DNA of 47,563 bases from Melioribacteraceae bacterium (lineage in GTDB: Bacteria > Bacteroidota > Ignavibacteria > Ignavibacteriales > Melioribacteraceae), in contig JAIOZI010000038.1 in NCBI GenBank assembly GCA_021740785.1, positions 1-47,563 on the forward strand, read 5' to 3'. Positions within the stretch are counted from its first letter, which is position 1; every line of letters starts with the position of its first letter. The notes under the pieces are model-generated. The model saw nothing but the letters and a program-made list of their open reading frames with translations. It was not told the DNA's origin and did no database searches. The translations under genes and the position numbers were made by a program. Below, one piece after another: positions 8,236 to 16,943 of this stretch.

Positions 8236-8688
8236 ATGGAAAAGAAGAAAGAAATTATTGACGGTTTAATTAAAGGTTATTGGGCTGAGATGGAAACGGT
8301 AATGAATTACATCGCAAATTCCGTGAACCTTGATGGTGTAAGAGCAGAAGAAATTAAGAAAGCGTTGACCCTCGAAATTCAGGATGAAATTGGTCATGCA
8401 CAGATTCTTGCAAAACGAATTAAAGAATTAGGCGGAAGAATACCCGGATCGATGGATATTCAATTATCGCAAAAATCTTTACAGCCGGTTGAAGATTCAA
8501 CGGATGTGGAATATGTAATTAAAGGTGTGATTGAAGCTGAGAGCGGTGCAATTGAGCACTACAACAAACTAATTAAATTATGCGACGGTATTGATTACGT
8601 AACACAAGATTTAGTTATTACTCTGTTAGCAGATGAAGAATCTCACCGGACTATTTTCCAGGGTTACTTGAAAGAATATTCTAAATAA
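8236..8688 (+). CDS. ferritin-like di-iron four-helix protein
   Basis: A 150-residue all-helical protein of the ferritin-like superfamily, close in size to bacterioferritin and Dps-type proteins. Two ExxH motifs, EIGH (E51, H54) and EESH (E134, H137), together with helix glutamates near E18/E20 and E100/E102, form the expected di-iron site. No haem-ligand methionine can be assigned. There is no signal peptide, so it is probably cytoplasmic and acts in iron storage or peroxide defence, or as a related oxidase. An excellent GGAGG ribosome binding site lies seven bases before the ATG. It is a single-gene unit closed by a hairpin terminator shared with the convergent DUF255 gene. Confidence 0.85.
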   Translation: MEKKKEIIDGLIKGYWAEMETVMNYIANSVNLDGVRAEEIKKALTLEIQDEIGHAQILAKRIKELGGRIPGSMDIQLSQKSLQPVEDSTDVEYVIKGVIEAESGAIEHYNKLIKLCDGIDYVTQDLVITLLADEESHRTIFQGYLKEYSK

Positions 8689-8710
8689 CTCCGCATTAGT
8701 AATTCATCAC

Positions 8711-8744
8711 AAAGCCCAATCATTTATAGGTTGGGCTTTTTTTA
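8711..8744. terminator. bidirectional terminator between convergent genes
   Basis: A 9-bp stem, AAAGCCCAA (8711-8719) and TTGGGCTTT (8731-8739), with an 11-base loop and a run of T. The T-run overlaps the stop codon of the minus-strand DUF255 gene (8742-8744), so the two convergent genes share one hairpin. Confidence 0.85.
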
Positions 8745-10829
8745 TTTGCTTAATAATTTCATCATTTTCCCCGGATCATTCACCGGCAGGCTGCACTGAT
8801 AGTTTTTACATACGTAAACAGTGGATTTGTTTTTCGCAATTGAAAATTCTGGGGTATAGGGTGCAATTTCATTCATCACTTTTCGATTTTCATCGGTTAC
8901 CAATAAAACTACTTTATTCGGAATGAATTCGTTATTCAAGTTTTCAATAAATAATTCAGCATCTTTCTGATTTTTAGAGGCAATAACAATTTCAAAAGAT
9001 TTATTCAAGACATGATCTAAACCACAGAGCATTTGAGCAAATCCGTAAGGTGTTTTTGTTATTGATGCGGAGAAAGAATCAATCATTTTTGTAACAAAAT
9101 CTTCAAAGTGATTTTGACCGGTCAACCGGGAGATCACGATTAAATTATTGAGTGCCGCCGAGTTGCCGGATGGAATTGCCCCATCATAAATTTCCTTTGT
9201 TCTTACAAGCAGTTTTTCCGAATCATTTGCGGTGAAAAAGAATCCGTGATTTTCTTTATCCCAAAATTTATTGATGTGAATTTCTTGATAGTGAATGGTT
9301 TTGTTAATGAATTCGTGGTCGAATGTTGCGCCGTATAATTCAAGCAATCCCCAGATGAAAAATGCGTAATCGTCATTATGAGCATTCAGCTTTGCGTCTC
9401 CTCCTCTGAAACGATGCAGTAGTTCACCCTTTTCATTTCTTAAATATTTTTCGATAAACCGAACTGCTTTAATTGCTGCATCAATATATTTCGGTTCTCC
9501 AAACACACTTCCGGCTTTTGAGAGTGCGGCGATCATCAATCCGTTCCAATCGGTTAATATTTTGTCATCCTTTAACGGGTGAATTCGTTTCTCTCTTTCA
9601 TTAAATAATTTCTCTCTGATATTATTCAAACGGGATGTAAGCTCTTCGCCGGTAGTATGTAAATCTTTACTTAACTCCGCAATGGTTTTGTTTAAGTGAG
9701 GAATGTTTGTCCCGTTTAACATGCGTGTCGATTCCTCAGCAAAATTTCCTTCACTTTTAAGATTGTAAATGCTTTTGAATATTTCGGCATCTTCTTCATT
9801 CAGCAATTCATCAATTTCTTTTGCTTTCCAAGTATAAAATTTCCCTTCTTCTCCTTCGCTGTCGGCATCTTCTGCAGAATAAAAACCGCCTTCGGGATGA
9901 GTCATATCTCTTAAAACATACTCAATGATCTCTTCGGCAGTCTGTTTGAAGAAAGTGTTTTTTGTTGCTTGAAAAGTTTCGGTGTAAGCAATTATGAGCA
10001 TTGCCTGATCATACAGCATTTTTTCGAAATGCGGGAGAAGCCATTTATCATCGGTTGAGTACCTGTGAAATCCAAACCCGATATGATCATATACACCGCC
10101 GAGCCGCATTTTTGTTAATGTTTTGACTACCATATCCAAAGCACGGTTATCGGAAGTTCTTTTCCAATAGCGTAAAAGAAATAGAAGGTTTTGAGGAGAA
10201 GGGAATTTTGGGGAGTTCCCGAATCCGCCGGAGTTTTCATCAAATCTTTTTTCCAAATGAGAATATGCTTTTGTGAATATCTCAACATTCAGTTCCGCTT
10301 TTTCATCATTCTCCGATAGACCTTGTAAATATCCGGTTATCTGTTCTGCCGAATCTAAAACTTTAGTCCTGTCATTTTTCCATACAGTGGAAATCTTTTT
10401 AATAAGGTCGGTCATACCGATTCTTCCGTACCTGCTGTTTTTTGGAAAGTAAGTTCCGGAGAAGAATGGTTTTTTACCGGGAGTCATGATGATAGTCAGC
10501 GGCCAGCCTCCGCCGCCTGTCATCATTTGGCAGACCGTCATGTAAATGTTGTCAATGTCCGGTCGTTCTTCTCTATCGACTTTTATTGATATGAACGCAT
10601 CATTCATCAAATTTGCTACTTCGGCATCTTCAAATGATTCATGCTCCATAACATGGCACCAATGACATGTGGAATACCCGATTGAAAGAAAAACCGGTTT
10701 ATCTTCTTCTTGGGCTTTTTCAAATGCTTCGTCGCTCCAGGGATACCAGTCAACAGGATTATGAGCATGCTGCAGAAGGTACGGACTTTTTTCTTGAATT
10801 AATCTATTTGTGTTTATATTCGATTTCAT
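8742..10829 (-). CDS. YyaL/DUF255 thioredoxin-domain protein (SSP411 family)
   Basis: A 695-residue protein of the DUF255 family (bacterial YyaL, human SPATA20). The N-terminal thioredoxin-like domain carries C55-H-W-C58 in [16 protein letters not shown], and the remainder is an (alpha/alpha)6 barrel resembling N-acylglucosamine epimerases and glycoside hydrolases, with family signatures WGGAGGFPL-like [11 protein letters not shown] and [13 protein letters not shown]. The ATG at 10829 is preferred over one five codons upstream because GGAAG lies just before it. No export signal is seen. The family's biochemical function is not established. It is a stand-alone gene. Confidence 0.88.
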   Translation of the reverse strand: MKSNINTNRLIQEKSPYLLQHAHNPVDWYPWSDEAFEKAQEEDKPVFLSIGYSTCHWCHVMEHESFEDAEVANLMNDAFISIKVDREERPDIDNIYMTVCQMMTGGGGWPLTIIMTPGKKPFFSGTYFPKNSRYGRIGMTDLIKKISTVWKNDRTKVLDSAEQITGYLQGLSENDEKAELNVEIFTKAYSHLEKRFDENSGGFGNSPKFPSPQNLLFLLRYWKRTSDNRALDMVVKTLTKMRLGGVYDHIGFGFHRYSTDDKWLLPHFEKMLYDQAMLIIAYTETFQATKNTFFKQTAEEIIEYVLRDMTHPEGGFYSAEDADSEGEEGKFYTWKAKEIDELLNEEDAEIFKSIYNLKSEGNFAEESTRMLNGTNIPHLNKTIAELSKDLHTTGEELTSRLNNIREKLFNEREKRIHPLKDDKILTDWNGLMIAALSKAGSVFGEPKYIDAAIKAVRFIEKYLRNEKGELLHRFRGGDAKLNAHNDDYAFFIWGLLELYGATFDHEFINKTIHYQEIHINKFWDKENHGFFFTANDSEKLLVRTKEIYDGAIPSGNSAALNNLIVISRLTGQNHFEDFVTKMIDSFSASITKTPYGFAQMLCGLDHVLNKSFEIVIASKNQKDAELFIENLNNEFIPNKVVLLVTDENRKVMNEIAPYTPEFSIAKNKSTVYVCKNYQCSLPVNDPGKMMKLLSK

Positions 10830-11070
10830 TATTCTTCCAAACATTTTCTATAATAGTAAAACTAAAGTTACATGAATAAAGTTCGATTGCTTTCGTCGAT
10901 GATAAACCGGAACTCTCTAAAACGGTGTAATATTGGGGCACGTCAATTATTTATACAAGTTCCCCCGGTATTTATTTGTTTTTACTGGGCGTAGTTTTAT
11001 TTTTACTAATATAATTTTTATAATTGACCGAATTAATAACATAAGAAATCGAAGGATACGGAGGTTAGAA

Positions 11071-12702
11071 ATGTCTAACGCATATTTCAAAGTACCGGTA
11101 CCGATAAATGAACCGGTAAAAACTTATGAGCAAGGAAGTTCTGAAAAAACCGAATTAAAGAAAAAATTAATTGAGCTCAAATCACAGCAAATTGAAGTCC
11201 CGTTGATAATAGGCGGAGAAGAAGTGAAGACCGGCAATACCCAAGAAATGGTAATCCCTCACAATAAAAAGCATGTTTTGGGAATTTATCACAAAGCCGG
11301 AAAGAAGGAAGTAGACATGGCAATTGAAGCGGCGCTTGAAGCTCGTGAAGAATGGGCGGCAATGCCGTGGGAACACAGGGCTGCAATCTTTTTAAAGATG
11401 GCTGATCTGTTGGCAGGTCCGTGGAGATCTACAATTAACGGAGCTACAATGCTTGGTCAGTCCAAAGTCGCACATCAGGCTGAAATTGATTCTGCTTGTG
11501 AGCTGATTGATTTCTGGAGATTCAATACTTACTACATGGCTCAGATAATGTCCGATCAGCCGTACTCTCCGGCAGGAATGTGGAACCGTGTTGAATACAG
11601 AGCTTTAGAAGGATTTGTTTTTGCGGTTACTCCTTTTAACTTTACTTCGATAGCTGGTAATTTACCAACAGCACCCGCAATGGTAGGAAACGTTGCTTTG
11701 TGGAAACCGGCATCCAGCGCAGTTTACTCAGCATATTATTTAATGAAGTTATTTGAAGAGGCAGGTTTACCGAAAGGTGTTATCAACTTTGTGCCAGGTT
11801 CGGGCGGTCAGGTTGGGAACCCGGTAATGGAGAGCCCGCATCTTGCAGGAATTCATTTTACTGGATCGACCGCAGTATTTCAGAATATGTGGAAAACCAT
11901 TGGGAATAATATTTCCAAATTGAAATATTACCCGCGTATCGTTGGCGAAACAGGAGGTAAGGACTTTATCTTTGCGCATAATTCTGCTGATGTTGATGCA
12001 TTGGTTGTTGCAGCGATCCGCGGTGCGTTTGAATACCAAGGACAGAAATGTTCAGCCGCATCAAGAATGTATATCCCTCTATCACGCTGGGATGAATTCA
12101 AAGAAAAATATATTTCGGCAATGAGTGAAGTAAAAATGGGAGACGTAGAAGACTTCACTAATTTCATGTCCGCAGTTATTGACGAAGCGGCATTCAAATC
12201 GATTACCGAATATATTGATCACGCAAAAGAAGCTGATGACGCTGAAATAATTACCGGCGGAAATTATAATGATTCCGAAGGCTACTTTATTGAACCTACG
12301 ACAATTATAACAAGCAATCCGAAATTCAAATCAATGGAAGAGGAAATATTCGGACCGGTATTTACGATATATGTATATGAAGATGATAAGTTTGATGAAG
12401 CCCTTGATCTGTGTGATACAACTTCGCCTTATGCATTAACCGGTGCGATATGGGCTCAAGACAGGGCGGTGCTGGTTAAAATGTCTGATAAACTTCAAAA
12501 TGCAGCGGGAAATTTTTATATCAATGATAAACCAACTGCTGCAGTTGTTGGTCAGCAGCCGTTCGGCGGTGGTCGTGCATCCGGCACAAACGACAAAGCA
12601 GGAAGCGCAATGAATCTGCTTCGATGGATGAGCGTAAGAACAATGAAGGAAACATTCGTTCCGCCGAAAGATTGGCGCTATCCTTTTATGTCGGAAAAAT
12701 AA
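11071..12702 (+). CDS. pruA: L-glutamate gamma-semialdehyde (1-pyrroline-5-carboxylate) dehydrogenase
   Basis: A 543-residue NAD-dependent aldehyde dehydrogenase that oxidises glutamate semialdehyde to glutamate in proline breakdown. The family length for the stand-alone, mitochondrial-like form is about 540, matching the ATG at 11071, which has GGAGG eight bases upstream; the longer open frame from 10933 is not needed. The catalytic cysteine is C327 in GQKCSAASR and the general base is E293 in GETGGKDF; the substrate loop WSVRTMKE-type ending (WMSVRTMKETF) is present. No proline dehydrogenase gene is adjacent. A GC-rich hairpin follows the stop. Confidence 0.93.
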   Translation: MSNAYFKVPVPINEPVKTYEQGSSEKTELKKKLIELKSQQIEVPLIIGGEEVKTGNTQEMVIPHNKKHVLGIYHKAGKKEVDMAIEAALEAREEWAAMPWEHRAAIFLKMADLLAGPWRSTINGATMLGQSKVAHQAEIDSACELIDFWRFNTYYMAQIMSDQPYSPAGMWNRVEYRALEGFVFAVTPFNFTSIAGNLPTAPAMVGNVALWKPASSAVYSAYYLMKLFEEAGLPKGVINFVPGSGGQVGNPVMESPHLAGIHFTGSTAVFQNMWKTIGNNISKLKYYPRIVGETGGKDFIFAHNSADVDALVVAAIRGAFEYQGQKCSAASRMYIPLSRWDEFKEKYISAMSEVKMGDVEDFTNFMSAVIDEAAFKSITEYIDHAKEADDAEIITGGNYNDSEGYFIEPTTIITSNPKFKSMEEEIFGPVFTIYVYEDDKFDEALDLCDTTSPYALTGAIWAQDRAVLVKMSDKLQNAAGNFYINDKPTAAVVGQQPFGGGRASGTNDKAGSAMNLLRWMSVRTMKETFVPPKDWRYPFMSEK

Positions 12703-12714
12703 ATCATTTCAATT

Positions 12715-12740
12715 CTCCGGGATCAATGTTGGTCCCGGAG
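12715..12740 (+). terminator. GC-rich hairpin after pruA
   Basis: CTCCGGGA (12715-12722) pairs with TCCCGGAG (12733-12740) around a ten-base loop. The T-rich stretch comes only after GGCTATG, so this is either a weak terminator or an RNA 3' end stabiliser. Confidence 0.45.
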
Positions 12741-12804
12741 GGCTATGTTTTCGATAACATTTTCTCATCACACGATTCCGCGACAAACACGTCATTATAA
12801 ATAC

Positions 12805-12854
12805 TTCCTTCTGAAAAGGAAAGAATATATAATTCCTTCCTTCTGAAAAGGAAA
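12805..12854. repeat. two identical 18-base hairpin repeats
   Basis: The word TTCCTTCTGAAAAGGAAA occurs at 12805-12822 and again at 12837-12854. Each copy can form a six-pair stem TTCCTT/AAGGAA around CTGAA. Start-to-start spacing is 32 bases, about three helical turns. Confidence 0.7.
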
Positions 12855-13068
12855 AATTTGCTCCCATGGGTTGATTTTGAATTAAAATCACATTGATTTC
12901 ATTTACATTGGGTTATAAAGGAAAAGCCGGTAACATACATTTTATTCCGGCTAATAAGTGGCTGTTGATGAGCGATTAAGAAAACATTTCATTCATCTAA
13001 ATTTTTTATTTGCAATAAAATCTTCTTAAATTTGACACAATAATTTCCAATTAAAATAGAGACCTATT

Positions 13069-14232
13069 ATGAAAATTCATGAATACCAGGCAAAAGAAAT
13101 TCTAAGAAAATATAATGTGGCGGTGCCGAACGGTTATATGGCAACAACTGTTAAACAGGCTGTAAAAGCCGCTGAAAAATTAGGCGGAAAAGTTTGGGTT
13201 GTAAAAGCACAGATACATGCCGGCGGAAGAGGAAAAGGCGGCGGCGTAAAAGTTGCCAAAACATTAAAACAGGTTGAAAAATATGCAAGTGAAATTTTAG
13301 GTATGACATTGGTTACACATCAAACAGGTCCAGAAGGTAAAGTGGTAAAAAGATTATTGATAGAAGAAGGCGTAAACATTGACCGCGAATTATATGTTGG
13401 TATTACTTTGGACAGAGCACAATCACGCAATGTTGTTATGGCTTCAACGGAAGGCGGAGTTGAAATAGAGAAAGTTGCCGCCGAATCTCCGGAGAAAATT
13501 CTTAAATCTTCAGTTGATCCGGCTGTTGGAATGCAGGCGTATCAAGCAAGAGAACTTGCATTTGGATTAGGTTTGGAAGGCGACCAATTTAAAAATGCAG
13601 TAAAGTTTTTCTTGTCGCTGTATAAAGCTTATGAATCAACAGATGCATCAATTGCAGAGATTAATCCTCTTGTTGTTACAAAAGATGGAAAGGTTATTGC
13701 GTTGGATGCAAAAATGAATTTTGATGACAATGCACTTTACCGGCATAAGGATATACTTGAGTACCGAGATTTAAGCGAAGAAGAACAACTGGAAATTGAA
13801 GCATCAAAGTATAATCTGAATTACATAAAACTGGATGGAAATGTTGGCTGCATGGTAAACGGTGCAGGTTTGGCAATGGCAACAATGGATATTATCAAAC
13901 TTGCAGGCGGTGACCCGGCTAACTTTTTAGATGTTGGCGGCGGTGCGAATAAAGAGACGGTTGCTAACGGATTCAAAATTATTTTATCGGATGAAAATGT
14001 AAAAGCAATCTTGATTAATATATTTGGCGGAATTGTTAGATGCGATAGAGTTGCTCAGGGCGTTATCGATGCTGTAAATGAAATTAATATTACAGTTCCC
14101 GTTGTCATTAGACTCGATGGAACCAATAAAGAAGAAGCGGCAGTTTTACTTGAGAACTCTGGGCTCAATTTTGAGGTTGCCAAAACACTCAAAGATGCAG
14201 CCGAAAAAGTAACATCTATTCTTAAAGGTTAA
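13069..14232 (+). CDS. sucC: succinyl-CoA synthetase beta subunit
   Basis: A 387-residue ADP/GDP-forming succinate-CoA ligase beta subunit, full family length (386-388). It begins with the typical [15 protein letters not shown], has the ATP-grasp features [17 protein letters not shown] and [10 protein letters not shown], and in the C-terminal ligase domain the [10 protein letters not shown] loop and [10 protein letters not shown] signature that contacts the phosphohistidine loop of the alpha subunit. It acts in the TCA cycle. The alpha subunit gene sucD is not next to it, so the complex must be completed from elsewhere in the genome. No clear Shine-Dalgarno precedes the ATG. A strong terminator follows at once. 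Confidence 0.95.
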   Translation: MKIHEYQAKEILRKYNVAVPNGYMATTVKQAVKAAEKLGGKVWVVKAQIHAGGRGKGGGVKVAKTLKQVEKYASEILGMTLVTHQTGPEGKVVKRLLIEEGVNIDRELYVGITLDRAQSRNVVMASTEGGVEIEKVAAESPEKILKSSVDPAVGMQAYQARELAFGLGLEGDQFKNAVKFFLSLYKAYESTDASIAEINPLVVTKDGKVIALDAKMNFDDNALYRHKDILEYRDLSEEEQLEIEASKYNLNYIKLDGNVGCMVNGAGLAMATMDIIKLAGGDPANFLDVGGGANKETVANGFKIILSDENVKAILINIFGGIVRCDRVAQGVIDAVNEINITVPVVIRLDGTNKEEAAVLLENSGLNFEVAKTLKDAAEKVTSILKG

Positions 14233-14240
14233 TTTAATAA

Positions 14241-14275
14241 GCTGCGGGTAAATTCCCGCAGCCATATTTTTATAT
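14241..14275 (+). terminator. terminator of sucC
   Basis: GCTGCGGG (14241-14248) and CCCGCAGC (14255-14262) form a perfect 8-bp stem with a six-base loop, followed by CATATTTTTATAT. It lies eight bases past the stop codon. Confidence 0.85.
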
Positions 14276-14441
14276 ATTCAGCTCTAACTTTTTTCCCATT
14301 TATGTGATTTATAACAAATTCATGGAATTATTCTATAAAAAGGTACTAAAGTCCATCATTTTTTTTTGTAAGTTGAGTTATGAAAAAGGGCTTTTGTTAG
14401 GGGAACAAATAAATATTAAATATAATTTTTGGGAGGAAAGG

Positions 14442-15632
14442 ATGAAAAAATTTTTACTCTATTTGTTTCTTGTATTTTCTGTATTAATGTATGTTGGCTG
14501 CAATAAAGATGACGGAGGGACGGAACCTGAGAATGACGTAAACTCTGATATTCCCGCTGATCCTGGTACGGCACCACCACCGGTTAAAGATGGTCCGCTA
14601 AAACCTAGTGTCGCTGTTGATGTAGATGTAGCTAATCCGAGTAGAATTAAATTAAATGTAGCCGGATTATTAACACCCGGAACAACAACCCCGATTACAT
14701 ACTCAACCGACAATTTAACGGTTGTTGAAGACGGCGTTGTTCAGGGAATTAAAGTCACAAAAATTGGAGAGACTGTTTCTTTAGGAACAGATATTGTTTT
14801 CATAATTGACATTACCGGTTCAATGGGTGGTACAATTGAAGGTGTGAAAGAAAGTATTTTAGCATTCCTGGATAATCTCAGAACAAGGGGACTTAATGTT
14901 TCTGCCGGTGCGGTAGCATATTCAGATAATAATGATAATAGAATACCGTTCGATATTAACGGTATAGCTGATGACACTGACCCCGGCGCTTTTACTGTTG
15001 TAGGTTCACATGATCTTTCAACTAATTTAGATTCAACCGCTTCGTTATATCAATTCATTGATGGTTTATCATCATGCTATGAAGGTTACTGCGGCGGTGA
15101 TTCTCCCGAAGGTGGTTTCGATGCTCTTTATTGGGCGTTTGAAAATTATACATGGAGAAGCGGTGCACAGAAAATGTTCATTGTTATGACCGATATTGCA
15201 ACCTGGGGCGATGGAGCATCAGAAGGTTCCGGAACTTCTCACTCACCTTGGAGAACTGATGAATTAGCTGCCGAATTAGCTGGTAATGCTACGGTTCATG
15301 TTGTATCGCCTGATGAAGATTATATGTCGAATTACAATGATGGATCTACAATCGGTGCTTATGATATGAGATGGTTAGCCGAACCCGGAACTTTTACACA
15401 AAACGGTGTTGAATATACTTCAGCCGGAACTGGTGGAATTTGGATTGATATTTACGGAACAGACAGAGACGGTAATGTTGATTTAACCACTGTGCCTATT
15501 ACATCTGTTGCTGCCGCTTCTGCTCTTGTTGAATTTGTTACAGAAAAAGCGGATGGTACCGAAAAGACAATTCGCGTTGTTGTTGATATTACTTCGTCCG
15601 ATGGTGAGGTAACTATTAAAGCTGAATACTAA
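14442..15632 (+). CDS. von Willebrand factor A domain lipoprotein
   Basis: A 396-residue protein starting at the ATG at 14442, which has GGAGGAAAGG directly upstream and opens a lipoprotein signal peptide ending at cysteine 20 (LMYVGC). A low-complexity Pro, Asp and Gly linker (about 21-60) leads to a vWA domain with the metal-ion adhesion motif in the DxTGSM form, D123-I-T-G-S-M. Such domains bind divalent metal and mediate protein-protein contacts; the metal site residues further on include a YCGGDSPEGGFDAL region. It is probably attached to the outer membrane. The open frame extends upstream to 14304 but that part lacks a signal-peptide logic. Followed by a strong terminator. Confidence 0.85.
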   Translation: MKKFLLYLFLVFSVLMYVGCNKDDGGTEPENDVNSDIPADPGTAPPPVKDGPLKPSVAVDVDVANPSRIKLNVAGLLTPGTTTPITYSTDNLTVVEDGVVQGIKVTKIGETVSLGTDIVFIIDITGSMGGTIEGVKESILAFLDNLRTRGLNVSAGAVAYSDNNDNRIPFDINGIADDTDPGAFTVVGSHDLSTNLDSTASLYQFIDGLSSCYEGYCGGDSPEGGFDALYWAFENYTWRSGAQKMFIVMTDIATWGDGASEGSGTSHSPWRTDELAAELAGNATVHVVSPDEDYMSNYNDGSTIGAYDMRWLAEPGTFTQNGVEYTSAGTGGIWIDIYGTDRDGNVDLTTVPITSVAAASALVEFVTEKADGTEKTIRVVVDITSSDGEVTIKAEY

Positions 15633-15660
15633 TGATTATCCACATATCATTTTTAATAAA

Positions 15661-15690
15661 AAAGGCTGAATTTTTATTCAGCCTTTTTTT
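15661..15690 (+). terminator. terminator of the vWA lipoprotein gene
   Basis: AAAGGCTGAA (15661-15670) and TTCAGCCTTT (15677-15686) form a 10-bp stem around a six-base loop, running into T residues to 15690. Confidence 0.9.
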
Positions 15691-15847
15691 AAATATAATT
15701 TGATTTTATATATGTTTTTTTAATAAATTAGGACATAAAGATATTATTAAGGGCGGCAATTATAATGATTTCCACTTCTTCATTCTCAACCGAAATAGGG
15801 CTTCTATTTGAATAAACTGATTTATAACGAAATCAAGGGGTATTAAT

Positions 15848-16552
15848 ATGGAACTCACCTTACCTAACACTTATACTTCGAAGGATCTTGCTGGTGTTGA
15901 CGGTTTTCTTGAGACCGAAACCGGTAGACAAAAAAGTGAGAAATGGTCGAAAGCAGAAACTTTAACTGATTACATTTCCAAAGGGGGATATGCATTATCA
16001 GGATTTGTCTTTTTAATTTTCTGGATTGTAGATGGTTTTGGCTCAGGATTAATTTTGGGTATAATATTTTTAGTAATTGCCTTAATTGTAAGATGGATAT
16101 TTCGAAAAATTGAAAACACTGCCAGAAATGGTTATTTCAACTCTAGGTGGGATTATACCGAAGCAATGGCTGATAAAATTTCATCGGTAATCAATTCTAG
16201 TTACTATCGTCTCTACGATGGAACAATATTTTTCTTTTCAGATGAAGTTTGCGGATTGGCAAATGTTGAAACCGGCAACCTGGATGTTGTAACAACTGAC
16301 GATATAAAAAAAGTTGACTTACGAGAGGTAAATCTCGGAAGCCAAACAACACAGGAATCAGCTCATAGCGGTCATTATAGTTCTTTCACTGATTCATATA
16401 AAGGGAAAACGACAACTACATCAACTACTACGAACTATTTCGCCTGGCGCTTAGATGTATATACTCGCTATAATGCTTTGTCCAACTTCACTATTGATTT
16501 TGGTGAAGACGAAGAATGGGCAAAAAAAGCTTTCGGTTTACTTCAAAAGTAA
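15848..16552 (+). CDS. hypothetical protein with two membrane helices
   Basis: A 234-residue protein I do not recognise. Two adjacent membrane helices lie at about residues 49-65 and 68-88, separated by a short glycine-rich turn, with cytoplasmic-looking charged flanks. The C-terminal 140 residues are soluble, with beta-strand character and a Thr-rich low-complexity run near residues 188-198. The layout, a helical hairpin followed by a soluble domain, is like small membrane-anchored PH-like or bacterial SHOCT-type proteins, but no sequence hallmark proves this. AAGGGG lies upstream of the ATG. Closed by its own terminator. Confidence 0.65.
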   Translation: MELTLPNTYTSKDLAGVDGFLETETGRQKSEKWSKAETLTDYISKGGYALSGFVFLIFWIVDGFGSGLILGIIFLVIALIVRWIFRKIENTARNGYFNSRWDYTEAMADKISSVINSSYYRLYDGTIFFFSDEVCGLANVETGNLDVVTTDDIKKVDLREVNLGSQTTQESAHSGHYSSFTDSYKGKTTTTSTTTNYFAWRLDVYTRYNALSNFTIDFGEDEEWAKKAFGLLQK

Positions 16553-16562
16553 AATTAATAGG

Positions 16563-16587
16563 GGGCAGTTATCATCTGCCCTTTTTT
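16563..16587 (+). terminator. terminator of the 2-TM protein gene
   Basis: GGGCAG (16563-16568) and CTGCCC (16576-16581) form a 6-bp stem with a seven-base loop followed by six T residues. Confidence 0.8.
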
Positions 16588-16726
16588 ATTGCTTCCATTC
16601 ATCCATCCAATTCTAACTCCCGTTTATCCACCGACTTATCCACAGAAGCTGACTTTTAGCGTAGGTGGAAGCTGTATTAAATCCTGTTTTCATACAACAA
16701 TCTTTATCGCAGGCAGTCATATTCAC

Positions 16727-16824
16727 ATTCATCATTCATCATTCGTCATTCATCATTCGTCATTCGTCAATCATCATTCGTCAATCATCAATCATCATTC
16801 GTCAATCATCATTCGTCAATCGTC
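16727..16824. repeat. perfect heptanucleotide array, 14 units of AWTCRTC
   Basis: Fourteen back-to-back 7-base units. Each reads A-(T or A)-T-C-(A or G)-T-C: in order ATTCATC, ATTCATC, ATTCGTC, ATTCATC, ATTCGTC, ATTCGTC, AATCATC, ATTCGTC, AATCATC, AATCATC, ATTCGTC, AATCATC, ATTCGTC, AATCGTC. There is no other variation. It lies 120 bases upstream of the subtilisin start and downstream of the preceding terminator, so it is non-coding and within reach of the subtilisin promoter. The rest of the 391-base gap (16553-16943) shows nothing else definite. Confidence 0.95.
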
Positions 16825-16943
16825 AATCCATCGATTCTTCACTTGAATAATATAATCACCATCTCTATATTGCAATACTTGTCTCAAATATATTTACATA
16901 GAGCGGCATTTAACACAAACACATATTAATATAAGGAGGATAC

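Larger units (their letters stand above)
12703..13068. other. 366 bp intergenic region between pruA and sucC
   Basis: No gene is visible. It contains a strong 8-bp hairpin (12715-12740, CTCCGGGA and TCCCGGAG, ten-base loop) six bases or so after pruA that could end transcription although no T-run follows directly, and two identical 18-base hairpin-forming repeats at 12805-12822 and 12837-12854. The last 100 bases are AT-rich and presumably carry the sucC promoter. Confidence 0.6.

Noticed and set aside
16727-16824. Possible CRISPR array
   Set aside because: Units are 7 bases with no spacers, and no cas gene is in the window.
16589-16846. Open frame passing through the heptamer array
   Set aside because: Its protein is a His/Ser/Ile repeat created by the 7-base array, it starts inside the terminator T-run region, and no ribosome binding site precedes it.
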